Source of the DNA: Clostridium sp. AWRP
GTDB taxonomy: Bacteria; Bacillota; Clostridia; Clostridiales; Clostridiaceae
Assembly (NCBI RefSeq): GCF_004006395.2
Contig: NZ_CP029758.2
Location: forward strand, 3,100,001-3,164,000
Length of the DNA: 64,000 nucleotides
Direction of reading: 5' to 3'
Shown here: piece by piece, positions 31,327-40,775 of the stretch
How the letters are laid out: every line of letters begins with the position of its first letter
How positions within the stretch are numbered: position 1 is the stretch's first letter
The notes under the pieces: generated by a model
What the model was told of the DNA's origin: nothing
The model's input: only the letters and a program-made list of their open reading frames with translations
Databases searched by the model: none
Made by a program: the position numbers and the translations under genes

Positions 31327-32352
31327 ATGAACCTAAATAAACTTATTAAACTTATTCCCAAAACAGATCTCCATTGTCATTTAGATGGCAGTATACGACC
31401 TGAAACCATTTTGGATATTGCAAAAAAAGAACATATTCTTACTATAAATGATGATTTAAGTAACTTTCAGAAAGAAGTTAAAATATTAGGGAAATGTAAT
31501 TCCTTAAAAGAATATTTAAATAAGTTCTATTTACCTATAAAAATAATGCAAAAAAAGGAACACATATATAGAGTTACACTAGAATTATTAGAAGATGCGT
31601 TAAAAGAAAACATAAAGTACATTGAAATAAGATTTGCTCCTTTAAACCATTTAGATGGTGGGTTAACTTTAGATGAAGTTATAGAAACTGTGCTTTCTGC
31701 TATGAATTATGGAAGAAGTAACCTAAATGTCATGTCAAATTTAATTATATGTGCTTTAAGACATGAACCTGTAGAAAAAGCCGTAAAACTTATCAATTCA
31801 GCCAAAAAATATGCAGGTAAAGGAGTAGTTGCTCTGGATTTAGCAGGAAACGAAGCAGACTTCCCACCCGAAATACACAAAAAACCTTTTGATTTAGCTA
31901 AAGACTATAATATTCACCGTACTGTACATGCTGGTGAAACAGGTATAGTGGAAAATATAATGAAATCCATAAATTTGCTGCACGCTGAAAGAATAGGCCA
32001 CGGGACCTATGCCTATAAAGATAAAAACACCCTTGTATACCTAGCAAAAAATAAAATTCCATTGGAGATGTGTATAACTAGTAATGTAAATACTTCTGCT
32101 GTAAATTCTTACGAAGAACATCCTATAAAAAAATATTTAGACTATGGACTTGCTGTAACTGTAAATACAGATAATACAACTGTATCAAATACTACTATCA
32201 CTAAGGAGTTTGAATATCTTGTAAAATATCAAAATTTTGATCTTGAAGATATTAAAAAAGTTACGGAAAATGGAATAAACTTTTCTTTTGCTACTACAGA
32301 GGATAAATTAAAATTGTATGCTGAATATTCCTCATTTATAAATAGTCTATAA
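31327..32352 (+). CDS. add: adenosine deaminase
   Basis: 341 residues. It converts (deoxy)adenosine to (deoxy)inosine. Zinc and catalytic motifs are complete: DLHCHLDGS (first two His), TVHAGE (His and catalytic Glu), AERIGHGTYA (His) and TVNTDNTTVS (Asp pair). ATG at 31327 follows AGGAGG by 6 nt. It stands alone; a 210-bp palindrome follows it. The adenine deaminase branch is possible but less likely. Confidence 0.92.
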   Translation: MNLNKLIKLIPKTDLHCHLDGSIRPETILDIAKKEHILTINDDLSNFQKEVKILGKCNSLKEYLNKFYLPIKIMQKKEHIYRVTLELLEDALKENIKYIEIRFAPLNHLDGGLTLDEVIETVLSAMNYGRSNLNVMSNLIICALRHEPVEKAVKLINSAKKYAGKGVVALDLAGNEADFPPEIHKKPFDLAKDYNIHRTVHAGETGIVENIMKSINLLHAERIGHGTYAYKDKNTLVYLAKNKIPLEMCITSNVNTSAVNSYEEHPIKKYLDYGLAVTVNTDNTTVSNTTITKEFEYLVKYQNFDLEDIKKVTENGINFSFATTEDKLKLYAEYSSFINSL

Positions 32353-32371
32353 AGTTTCTAATCAAAAAATC

Positions 32372-32581
32372 AACTTATACATAAAATGTAATGACAAAAT
32401 TGAAAGCACATTTAAAAACTTTTCCATAAGTCTTAGCTAGGTATTTTAGAAAATCTTAGAAATTTAGATATGTTTGAAGTATGAATTTAGCTAAGGTTCT
32501 TAGATTTTCAAAATATCGAGCTTTAGACTTATTAAAGTTTTTAACGTGATTAAATTTGTCATTACATGATTCGTATAAGTT
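32372..32581. repeat. 210-bp imperfect palindrome between add and siaD
   Basis: Left arm starts AACTTATACATAAAATGTAA and the right arm, read inward from the other strand, AACTTATACGAATCATGTAA; both go on with TGACAAA. Pairing continues through AAAAACTTT, TAAGTCT, GATATTTT/GGTATTTT and AAAATCTTAGAA to the centre near 32475. It fits a MITE or a very long bidirectional terminator. No protein is encoded. Confidence 0.7.
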
Positions 32582-32611
32582 AACTTTCAAGCTGTAAACC
32601 TTATATAGATC

Positions 32612-33361
32612 TCAATCTTGTCCTAATTTCTTATATTTTTGCTTATTTTTATACATTTTTGCATCTGCTCTTTGGATAATTTCATCAATACTTAAACTAT
32701 TACCATAATCCACTTGGAATACTCCATAACTAAATGAAACAGAATAAGGCTTCAGCTTCTTTTCATTTTCTGAATTTATGTCAAAATTAATTCTTTCTAT
32801 AGCTTTTTCTACATTTTCTTCTTTGCTATTTGAAAAAATAATTAAAAATTCATCTCCTCCTAATCTACATAAAATATCATTACTTCTTATAACTTTTTTT
32901 ATAAATCTACAAACCATTACCAGAAGTTCATCGCCTTCAAAGTGTCCAAAATTATCATTTACATATTTCAATCCATTTACATCTATATAACATATAGAAA
33001 AGAAACTCTTATTTCTCTTTACAGCATTCAATTCATTATCTAAAAATGCTAATCCCATGCCTCTATTATAGCATCCCGTAAGTGAATCTATAGCTGCAAA
33101 ATATTTTAGCTTTTCTTCTGCTCTTATTCTATCTTCAATTTCCTTTTTTAAATCACCCTGAATTCTATGAAGGTATTCTTGTTGACCATCACTAATTTTT
33201 ATTATCTTTTCAACATCTCTTATGAGTTTATCAAACTGTTCAGTAAGAATAGTAAAACTTTTCAATAAAGTTTCTTTATCACACTTTTTACCATTAATTA
33301 ATTCTCGTGCTTCTTTAATCAATGCTTTTTCAGCTTCAAAAAAATCAGAATCACCTGGCAT
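32612..33361 (-). CDS. siaD: SiaD-like diguanylate cyclase
   Basis: About 249 residues. A helical N-terminal stalk (~residues 1-95, with EKIIKISDGQQEYLHRIQGD) leads into a GGDEF domain. The signature RLGGDEF is intact and an inhibitory RxxD site (RSND) stands five residues before it, so it should make cyclic di-GMP and be product-inhibited. ATG at 33361 has GGGGGA 7-8 nt upstream; an earlier ATG lies at 33376. It follows siaA closely and is last in siaB-siaC-siaA-siaD. In Pseudomonas, SiaD is switched on by binding unphosphorylated SiaC. Confidence 0.85.
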   Translation of the reverse strand: MPGDSDFFEAEKALIKEARELINGKKCDKETLLKSFTILTEQFDKLIRDVEKIIKISDGQQEYLHRIQGDLKKEIEDRIRAEEKLKYFAAIDSLTGCYNRGMGLAFLDNELNAVKRNKSFFSICYIDVNGLKYVNDNFGHFEGDELLVMVCRFIKKVIRSNDILCRLGGDEFLIIFSNSKEENVEKAIERINFDINSENEKKLKPYSVSFSYGVFQVDYGNSLSIDEIIQRADAKMYKNKQKYKKLGQD

Positions 33362-33384
33362 TACTTTTTCCCCCATATCTATAG

Positions 33385-35229
33385 TTATTTTGCCTTAAAT
33401 GCAAAAACAGTAATATCATCTCTCTGCTCTTTACTTCCCATATAATTCTGCAATGTGGTTTCAAATTCAGTTTTCATTGAATCCAAATCTTGAGCTTCAC
33501 ATTTTTGTATCATGTTATACAAACGTTTCTTTCCAAAAGGATAGTTTTTGGGTCCCCCATTCTGATGGATAAAACCATCAGTGCTAACAATAAGTATATC
33601 TCCTTTCTCGGCTGATATAACCTCACTGCATAAGGATTGATTTAATTTTATATAACCATATCCAACTCCTCTAGTTTGAGGTTTAACAATTTTTACTTCT
33701 TTATCACGCTTAATATATAAATCCAAATTAGCACCACAATACGCCACATTAGATTTTTTATTTATACAAAATAATGCTATATCCAGTCCATCATCTACAC
33801 TTTGAGGATTAGAGCTTTTATTTAAAGTTTCTTTAAGATTGGCATGAAGTTCTTTTAATATTATGCTAGGATCATCATTATTTATAGTAGTTACTATATT
33901 ATGTAATATTGCATTTACAGTCATAGTCATAAGTGCACCTGGGACACCATGTCCTGTACAATCCCCTATTGCTAATATAATCATATCATCAATTTCTTTT
34001 AGCCAAAAAAAATCTCCTCCAACTATATCCCTAGGTCTCCAAATCACAAAACTATCTGTAAAGACTCTTTTTATTTCCTTATCTAAAGGTAATATAGATT
34101 CCTGCAGCCTTTTAGCATATTCAATGCTATCTTTTACTTTTTCATTAGACTCTTTTAACTCTTGAGTCCTTACATTAACCTTATTTTCAAGTTCCTCATT
34201 AATCATCATAGCTTGTTTATATGGATTGGCAATTTTTTTAGAAATAAAGTAATATAGAAGTATAAAAAATAACAAAACTAAAATTACAGTTATTGTAGTA
34301 TTAATTCTTAATGAGTCAATAAGAGAAATACTTTCTTTTCTGGGAATTTCATAAAATAGAGTCCAATCAGTGGAGTTTAACTTACAGTAAGCATAGTCCA
34401 TAATTTCATTATTAGAATCATAATATTGTGCTACTTTAACATTTACAACAGGTCGATTTTGAATCTGCTTAACAGCATCTTTTGGTAAAAATTCTCCAAC
34501 TCTTTTTCCTACATCTTCTCTTTTATCAGATAGTTTAATTACACCTTTTTCATCTACCATCCATAGGTTGCTTTTTTTACCTACTTTAAATTCTTTAAAT
34601 TCCTTTGTTATGCTTTTGAGACTTAAAGCAACACCAGTTATACCAACAGGATTCTCTACACTTCCCATAATTGTATTTACAAAAAGAAAAGTATCATCCA
34701 TTACACGATCATAATTTACATTAAAACTCATTTGCTCTTTAGATTTAAGAGTTTCAAAGAACCATCTATCCTCAGGATTGTTTTCCGACAACACTATAAA
34801 ATTTTTATCGTTTTTATTTAAACTTTGCCTAAAATAATAATTTTTTGTTTTTACTCCTGCTATAAAAAAATAATTATAATCATAGGAAGTTGCAATGCTT
34901 TTCAAATTGCTTAGAACCAATTTCCCAACCTTTTGATCCTTTTCTTTTCCATTTACCCACTCTACATTCAAGGGATCTCGTGCAAAAATATAAGAAGTTT
35001 CAACAGCCCTGCCAATACGTCCATCTATCTTAGATGCCATTGATTTTACCATAAAAACAATGTCTTGGGACTTAGCTTTAGCTATAAGAGAATTTTTTAT
35101 ATTTATATATCCTAAAAAAGCTGTAGCAATTACTGCAAAAGATATAATTATACCAGATATAAAAATTATTCTAAAAATATTTTTTATATAAGATTGGCTA
35201 AATTCTTTAGATGGCTCTTTTTTCTTCAT
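33385..35229 (-). CDS. siaA: SiaA-like membrane PP2C phosphatase with extracellular sensor
   Basis: 614 residues. A membrane segment at ~14-36 and a second at ~310-332 enclose a Cache-type sensor domain. A short coiled coil follows, and then a SpoIIE/PP2C phosphatase domain from ~390 to the end, with metal-site motifs VGGDFFW, IGDCTGHGVPGALMTM and DGLDIALF, and DILIVSTDGFI. In the known system SiaA dephosphorylates SiaC in response to an outside signal. It starts 3 nt after siaC stops. Cache ligand unknown. Confidence 0.88.
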   Translation of the reverse strand: MKKKEPSKEFSQSYIKNIFRIIFISGIIISFAVIATAFLGYINIKNSLIAKAKSQDIVFMVKSMASKIDGRIGRAVETSYIFARDPLNVEWVNGKEKDQKVGKLVLSNLKSIATSYDYNYFFIAGVKTKNYYFRQSLNKNDKNFIVLSENNPEDRWFFETLKSKEQMSFNVNYDRVMDDTFLFVNTIMGSVENPVGITGVALSLKSITKEFKEFKVGKKSNLWMVDEKGVIKLSDKREDVGKRVGEFLPKDAVKQIQNRPVVNVKVAQYYDSNNEIMDYAYCKLNSTDWTLFYEIPRKESISLIDSLRINTTITVILVLLFFILLYYFISKKIANPYKQAMMINEELENKVNVRTQELKESNEKVKDSIEYAKRLQESILPLDKEIKRVFTDSFVIWRPRDIVGGDFFWLKEIDDMIILAIGDCTGHGVPGALMTMTVNAILHNIVTTINNDDPSIILKELHANLKETLNKSSNPQSVDDGLDIALFCINKKSNVAYCGANLDLYIKRDKEVKIVKPQTRGVGYGYIKLNQSLCSEVISAEKGDILIVSTDGFIHQNGGPKNYPFGKKRLYNMIQKCEAQDLDSMKTEFETTLQNYMGSKEQRDDITVFAFKAK

Positions 35230-35232
35230 TTC

Positions 35233-35616
35233 TTATTCCTCATCATTAATTGCAATAAAGTTAAAAGGAATATCTATATCCATTTTAAAGTCTTGTCCCA
35301 TGTCATAATCAAAGCCATTATCTTCGTCATAATACCAATTTATAATAATATCCTTTCCACTTTTATAATTAGTATTAAGCTTATCAAACAATATAATTAG
35401 GCACTTTATACTACTAGTATTGATATAAGAAAGTTGAAAATTTACAGTTAATTTTTTAAAATTAATAAAATATTCATCTATCAATTTATAAATGGGTTCA
35501 TAAAAACTATAGGCATTCTCTGGATAAGACTCTCCTTTGAAAACCAGTTCATTATGTTCTGAATTAAACTCTACATAAGGAGTACTTTTTGTACTTTCAA
35601 CCATAAAATTATTCAT
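35233..35616 (-). CDS. siaC: SiaC-like phospho-switch protein (DUF1987)
   Basis: 127 residues, full family length. The phospho-acceptor Thr of SiaC (T68 in Pseudomonas, as I recall) corresponds to T67 in LSYINTSSIKCL. The fold is STAS-like; unphosphorylated SiaC binds and activates the diguanylate cyclase SiaD, and phosphorylation by SiaB stops this. It lies between siaB (8-nt gap) and siaA (3-nt gap), so stoichiometric co-expression is expected. Confidence 0.87.
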   Translation of the reverse strand: MNNFMVESTKSTPYVEFNSEHNELVFKGESYPENAYSFYEPIYKLIDEYFINFKKLTVNFQLSYINTSSIKCLIILFDKLNTNYKSGKDIIINWYYDEDNGFDYDMGQDFKMDIDIPFNFIAINDEE

Positions 35617-35624
35617 TTTTCACC

Positions 35625-36170
35625 TCATACCGTAACAGTTAATGTGTAATAGGAATAACTGTCATCTATTTTCTCAAAGTTATATTCAACTTTTTTAGTG
35701 GCTTTTCTTGCAATTTGAATCAAACCAAGCCCACACCTTCCATTATTCATATCGATTTCTCTTCTTGATACTTCTCTAAAATAATCAGTAAGCTCTTCAT
35801 AATTCATAGATATTATTTTATCTAGCTTTTCTTTCAAACTTGAAATATCTCTGTTTAATATAGTGTTACCTGAATTTACACAATATCCTGAATCAGTTTT
35901 TGAAATAGCTATTACACCAGATCCAACTATAGCGAAAAAATCTTCTGTATTTTCTTTTGATACCTCATATTGTTTAATATTTTGTGTTTGTTCAACAAAA
36001 GTGAAAAAAGCCGAACTAATTTTCCTCTTTTTAGCTTGCTGAAGCTGCATTCTTTGCTTTAGAGCTATTCCAAGTTCTTCTATTAATCCTTGAGAAAATG
36101 TTCCTGAAAATATAAATTCAATATTTGATTGTTTTAACTTTTTTTGAAGCATGTATATTGCATTTTCCAA
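35625..36170 (-). CDS. siaB: SiaB-like protein kinase (DUF6272)
   Basis: About 181 residues of the SiaB family, a GHKL-type kinase fold. Visible motifs are FFTFVEQTQNIKQYE (N-box-like) and MNNGRCGLGLIQIARKA (G-box-like). It would phosphorylate SiaC at T67. A TTG at 36170 has GGGGGA 9 nt upstream; the GTG at 36179 would lie on top of that site. It is the first gene of the operon; a TATAAT stands in the upstream gap near 36305 without a clear -35. Confidence 0.83.
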   Translation of the reverse strand: MENAIYMLQKKLKQSNIEFIFSGTFSQGLIEELGIALKQRMQLQQAKKRKISSAFFTFVEQTQNIKQYEVSKENTEDFFAIVGSGVIAISKTDSGYCVNSGNTILNRDISSLKEKLDKIISMNYEELTDYFREVSRREIDMNNGRCGLGLIQIARKATKKVEYNFEKIDDSYSYYTLTVTV

Positions 36171-36393
36171 TACGCCCACTCCCCCTAATAAATAATTTAA
36201 ATTGTTTACCCTGTAGCCTTCAATCTATACTGTTCCTTAACAACTTAATTTCTAAATAATATTTTCTTTATGGAAAATTAAATCAGAAAATTTTTTAGTT
36301 TATTATATCATACTTTGTCCTAAACCTATATAGATATTCCTCATAATACTATACTTTCTTTTAAGCAATTAAATTTAGACGAAATACTAAAAC

Positions 36394-37566
36394 TTATATA
36401 TAATCTTCCATTTTTTCAGTTTCAAGTTTAAGACCATTTACCACCATATCATCTTTTAATTCTATAAGTATACATTTTCTCCCATTTTTATTTACTACCT
36501 GTTTTACACTTCCCAAGTCATGGGGATTTATTGTTATACTTGTATCTTCATTCTCTATCTTTATAGATTTACTTTTAAAATCAGGAATTATATTTCTAAC
36601 TTTAAATTCATAGTCTCCCCCACATACTTCCTCAAATGCGCTTTTTACAACTTGTGGATTTTCTATACCGCTTTCTCCAAGCACTTCCGTTACTTGTTTC
36701 ATATCTAAAGTAGTTTCTTCCTCATCCTCTTCTTCTTCACTTAGTTTTTCATTCATTTTTTCATATATTTCCTGCATTGTATCGGGATTTATTTTGCCCC
36801 CTGCTGCTGTACCTAATATAGCATTAAAACTTTCTTTTTCTTCTACCGCTGTAGGCTTTATAGTACAATTTAATACTTGTTGGACAAAAGAACTGTTTAT
36901 TTGTTTTGCCTTTTGAGAATAATATATCACTTTATTTATATCTACATACTGGGAAGAAAAACTTGGAAACATAAATCCATCTAGCGGTGAATTTAAATTT
37001 ATAACCATATCTAGTGCAGAATTTGGTTTAAATCTCATTTCAGCATAATCAAATTTTAGTACCTTTTTAGGAATTTCTACCTTATTCACACTACACAATA
37101 TAAATTCTATAGCATGTACATATTCCTCTGGAGAATCCTCATCTCCCTTTTTCTTACCTGCATTATAATATTCTGCTTTTACAAAATTTATAACTACATC
37201 TGTATCATAAGTATAATTTTTAGAAACTTTATCTACTATCTTATCTCCAAATTCAGATATATTTTGTCCAGAATTTAGCGCTTGATATAATATGTTTTGA
37301 GTGTGTTCACCATCTTCATCGCCACTGCTTTCTTTAAAATCCAATTCAAATATTTTAGAATCCAGAGTTCCCGTAAGCACTTTTTTAAAGTTATTCAAAT
37401 ACAGCTCCCTTTTTTCCACTTCCATCATCTCAAAATGTTCCAGTTCTCTAGTTATTATTTCTCCATTATCCTTTTTCAGATACACACTGTATACCTCTTT
37501 AATAGGAAGTACATAACTTCCTAGTTTGAACTCTTTTCTTATACTTGCCAAATCTTTTTTATTCAT
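36394..37566 (-). CDS. DUF4317 family protein
   Basis: 390 residues, matching the clostridial DUF4317 family; function unknown. N-terminal KKDLASIRKEFKL is typical. An acidic run (LSEEEEDEEETTLD) lies near residue 280, followed by a small helical/beta C-terminal part (SITINPHDLGSVKQVV). No signal peptide or membrane segment. GGAGAG precedes the ATG. It is single, divergent from the HesB-like gene, and about 220 nt from siaB. Confidence 0.75.
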   Translation of the reverse strand: MNKKDLASIRKEFKLGSYVLPIKEVYSVYLKKDNGEIITRELEHFEMMEVEKRELYLNNFKKVLTGTLDSKIFELDFKESSGDEDGEHTQNILYQALNSGQNISEFGDKIVDKVSKNYTYDTDVVINFVKAEYYNAGKKKGDEDSPEEYVHAIEFILCSVNKVEIPKKVLKFDYAEMRFKPNSALDMVINLNSPLDGFMFPSFSSQYVDINKVIYYSQKAKQINSSFVQQVLNCTIKPTAVEEKESFNAILGTAAGGKINPDTMQEIYEKMNEKLSEEEEDEEETTLDMKQVTEVLGESGIENPQVVKSAFEEVCGGDYEFKVRNIIPDFKSKSIKIENEDTSITINPHDLGSVKQVVNKNGRKCILIELKDDMVVNGLKLETEKMEDYI

Positions 37567-37702
37567 ACTTTATCTCTCCAATTCATTAAAAGTTCAATTT
37601 GAATTATTACAAGTTATATTTTATCACAACTTTTAATAGTATAACTTTAAGATTTTTGATACAATAAATATACAAAATATAATTTTAAGAGAGGTTTTTT
37701 AT

Positions 37703-38044
37703 ATGGATTTTTTAAAAATAAGCGATATAGCTTACCAGGAATTCAAAAAATTTTTAGATGAGAATAACGCAACTTCTGGTGCTATAAGAATATATTTGGC
37801 TGGCATGACCTGCCACGGACCATCTTTTAACATATCTGTAGATGAAAAAAAAGATCATGATTTGATTCAAAAAGTAAAAGACATAACTTTTATCGTAGAT
37901 AGTGATCTGTTTATACAATTTAGCGGTTTTATATTGCTGTGTGGAAGTGAAAATGGACTTGGAGGATTTACTTTAGATCCTGTATTCAAGCCCCAGACTT
38001 CTAACTGCAGCAGCTGTGACAGCTGTCATGGATGTGAAGAATAA
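37703..38044 (+). CDS. HesB/IscA-like protein with Cys-rich tail
   Basis: 113 residues with the A-type iron-sulfur carrier fold (LAGMTCHGPSFNISVDEK, IQFSGFILLCGSENGLGGFT). Cysteines lie at 37 and 80, and the C-terminus adds a C102-x2-C105-x2-C108-x2-C111 ladder, CSSCDSCHGC, in place of the usual CxC pair. It may carry iron-sulfur clusters or other metals. GAGAGG precedes the ATG. An IS256 element lies just downstream, with nifS-thiI beyond it. Confidence 0.78.
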   Translation: MDFLKISDIAYQEFKKFLDENNATSGAIRIYLAGMTCHGPSFNISVDEKKDHDLIQKVKDITFIVDSDLFIQFSGFILLCGSENGLGGFTLDPVFKPQTSNCSSCDSCHGCEE

Positions 38045-38051
38045 TTAAAAA

Positions 38052-39627
38052 GGGAGGTACAGCCAACTACAAGGGAATGGGTATGGATTTGTGTAAAAAC
38101 CAAATCTATACCCATTATTTTTGTATAATGGAATGGAAGATTTGGAACAATATTCTTAAATAAATTAGGAGGAGTTTCAAATGAAAGAAATTGAAGTACC
38201 AGATATCGATTATAAGGAAGAAGTTAAAAAATGCAAAACTATGGAGGACGTAGTTGGCAGAAATGGTTTGCTGCAGAGACTTTTAAAGGATGTTATACAA
38301 AATATGCTTGAGGCAGAAATGGAAGAACTGCTTGGCAGAGAAAAATATCAAAGAAGTGAGGATTCAGAAAATAAAAATTATAGAAATGGATACTCAAAGA
38401 AAAGTATTAGGAGCAGTGTTGGTGATGTAAATCTTGATATACCAAGAGATAGAAAAGCTGACTTTGAACCTAAAGTTGTAAAAAAATATGAAACTGTATG
38501 CAATGAACTGGATAAGAAAATTATAGGATTATACGCAAGAGGTATGTCTACAAGAGACATTCAGTCAGAACTGGAAGAATTATATGGCATCGATGTATCG
38601 CCAACAATGATATCAAAAATAACTGATAAAGTTATGGATTCAGCTGCACAATGGCAGAATAGGGCACTGGATGACGTGTATCCTATTGTTTATATGGATG
38701 CAATACATTTTAAGGTTAGGGAAGAAAATAAAATAGTCACAAAAGCTGCCTATATATGTATGGCCCTTGATATGAAAGGATATAAAGATATTTTGGGCAT
38801 ATGGATTGGTGAAGCCGAAGGAGCAAAATTCTGGCTGTCAGTTTGCAATGATTTAAGAAATAGAGGAGTAAAAGAAATACTGATTGCCTGTATGGATGGA
38901 CTAAAAGGGCTTCCAGATGCAATAAAATCCGTATTTCCGGATGTTAGTATTCAAAATTGTATAATACACCAAATAAGAAATTCTATTAAGTATATAGCTT
39001 CCAAAGATAAAAAGGAATTTATGAAAGATTTAAAATGCGTATATAAAGCACCTACTGAAGATTCTGCAATTAACGGCCTGGATAATCTAAAGAAAAAATG
39101 GGATCAGAAGTATAGTATAGTAATTGAATCCTGGTATAATAACTGGGATAAGTTATCAACATATTTTAATTACTCACCGGAAATCAGGAAAATTATTTAT
39201 ACTACAAACGCATTAGAGGGTTTCAACCGACAGCTTAGAAAGTTTACGAAGATAAGAACAGTATTTCCAAATGATGAAGCACTTAGAAAATCTCTTTACC
39301 TAGCTACTGAGAAAGTCATGGAAAAATGGACTTCTCCATCCCAAAATTGGGGAATGACATTGGCACAATTAACTATTGTGTTTAATGATAAACTAGGCGA
39401 AGAGATACTCTAAGATTTAGCTAAAATTTTTATATTTTTTCTTATTTTATTGCATAATTAAGTATATTATACAAACAATAAGAATGTAATATTAATCAGT
39501 ATTAGTATTACTCAAATATAAAAAAATATAACTGAAAATCAAAATTTCCAGTTATATAAAACTAAATCAAATCTATTTTACACAAATCCATCTATATTCT
39601 CAACTACAATAGGTAAAGCTGTCCTCC
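38052..39627 (+). mobile_element. IS256-family insertion sequence
   Basis: Inverted ends: left GGGAGGTACAGCCAACTACA and right, read inward, GGAGGACAGCTTTACCTATT; both then share TGGATTTGTGTAAAA. About 1.58 kb with a single intact transposase. A T/A-rich extension (AATTAAAAA beside both ends) makes the exact boundaries and target duplication uncertain. The right end lies ~6 bp from the thiI stop codon, so no gene is visibly broken. Confidence 0.85.
38181..39413 (+). CDS. IS256-family transposase (mutator type)
   Basis: 410 residues, full length. DDE residues are in YMDAIHFKVRE, IACMDGLKGLPDAI and TTNALEGFNRQLRK; the HQIRNSIKYIASKD segment is typical. AGGAGG precedes the ATG. The reading frame is intact, so the element may be active. 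Confidence 0.95.
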   Translation: MKEIEVPDIDYKEEVKKCKTMEDVVGRNGLLQRLLKDVIQNMLEAEMEELLGREKYQRSEDSENKNYRNGYSKKSIRSSVGDVNLDIPRDRKADFEPKVVKKYETVCNELDKKIIGLYARGMSTRDIQSELEELYGIDVSPTMISKITDKVMDSAAQWQNRALDDVYPIVYMDAIHFKVREENKIVTKAAYICMALDMKGYKDILGIWIGEAEGAKFWLSVCNDLRNRGVKEILIACMDGLKGLPDAIKSVFPDVSIQNCIIHQIRNSIKYIASKDKKEFMKDLKCVYKAPTEDSAINGLDNLKKKWDQKYSIVIESWYNNWDKLSTYFNYSPEIRKIIYTTNALEGFNRQLRKFTKIRTVFPNDEALRKSLYLATEKVMEKWTSPSQNWGMTLAQLTIVFNDKLGEEIL

Positions 39628-39632
39628 TTTTT

Positions 39633-40775
39633 TTAATTGAAAAGTTCCGTATTTTTAACTGCTTCTTCTACCAAGCTTTCTATATTCAAAACACTTTCAG
39701 CCTTTCTTATTTCGGAAACTCTAGGCTTAGTTTTAGGATGCTTTGGCACAAATATAGTGCAGCAATCTTCATAAGGAAGTATTGAAGTTTCATAAGTACC
39801 AATTTTTCTTGCTTCATCCATTATGTCTACTTTATCCATGGCAATAAGAGGCCTGAAAACTGGTCTGTCTGCTACGTCATTGCTTACAATTAAGCCTTCC
39901 ATAGTTTGACTTGCCACCTGTCCAACACTTTCACCTGTAGTTACTGAATCCACATTGTATTTCTCCGCCAACTTGCAGGCTATTCTCATCATAAATCGTC
40001 TCATTATTATAGTTAGTTCATCTTCCCTGCAATTTTTAATTATCTGCATCTGTATTTCTGTAAAAGGAGTTACATAGAGATTTATAGTCCCTGTATATTC
40101 CCTCAATATTCTAGCCAATTCCTTGACTTTTTCCTTAGCTCTTTCACTAGTATAAGGATGGCTGTGGAAGTATACACAATTTAATCTGACTCCCCTTCTA
40201 GCCATCATATATCCAGCTACTGGTGAATCTATTCCTCCTGAAAGCATAAGCATTGTACTTCCATTTGTTCCATAAGGCATTCCACCTATGGCTTTTATCC
40301 TTTTTGAATATACATAAGCACTATCCCTTATCTCTACATTTACAAAGAAATCTGGTTTTCTTACATCTACTGTTAAATTTTCAGTATTTTTTAAAATATA
40401 AGCTCCAACTTCTCTACTTACCTCCATAGAATTAAGAGGGAATTTTTTATTTGCCCTTTTAGTCATTACTTTAAAGGTACTTCCTGAATTTTGCTGTATA
40501 CTTTTAAGGCATTGTTCCTTTATACTATCCATATCTGGTTCTACTTCATCTACTATACAAATTTCAGCTATTCCAAATACCTTTTTTAATTTTGCAATAG
40601 CTTCGTCCATATTATCACAGCCTATAAACCATCTTCCCTCATCTACAACAAAATCGTATTTAGTCTCTCCAAGAACATTTTTTATATTATCCTTTAACTT
40701 CTTCTCAAATCTGCCCTTATTTAATCCCTTTAAAAATATCTCTGAAGCATATTTTAAAAGTAACAATTTTCTCAT
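39633..40775 (-). CDS. thiI: tRNA 4-thiouridine synthase ThiI
   Basis: 380 residues: ferredoxin-like/THUMP region (~1-165), then a PP-loop ATPase domain with LMLSGGIDSPVAGYMM. The rhodanese domain of E. coli ThiI is absent, as in other Firmicutes, so sulfur must come from a partner cysteine desulfurase. That partner is upstream: its stop overlaps the thiI start by 4 nt (ATGA). It makes s4U8 in tRNA. The IS256 element ends just beyond its stop. Confidence 0.93.
   Translation of the reverse strand: MRKLLLLKYASEIFLKGLNKGRFEKKLKDNIKNVLGETKYDFVVDEGRWFIGCDNMDEAIAKLKKVFGIAEICIVDEVEPDMDSIKEQCLKSIQQNSGSTFKVMTKRANKKFPLNSMEVSREVGAYILKNTENLTVDVRKPDFFVNVEIRDSAYVYSKRIKAIGGMPYGTNGSTMLMLSGGIDSPVAGYMMARRGVRLNCVYFHSHPYTSERAKEKVKELARILREYTGTINLYVTPFTEIQMQIIKNCREDELTIIMRRFMMRIACKLAEKYNVDSVTTGESVGQVASQTMEGLIVSNDVADRPVFRPLIAMDKVDIMDEARKIGTYETSILPYEDCCTIFVPKHPKTKPRVSEIRKAESVLNIESLVEEAVKNTELFN

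Noticed and set aside
31179..31361. A 60-codon minus-strand hydrophobic frame before add
   Set aside because: It overlaps the adenosine deaminase promoter and start, lacks a ribosome site and looks like AT-rich chance.
39628..39640. thiI truncated by the IS256 element
   Set aside because: The thiI frame ends with its own stop a few bases before the element and has normal length.
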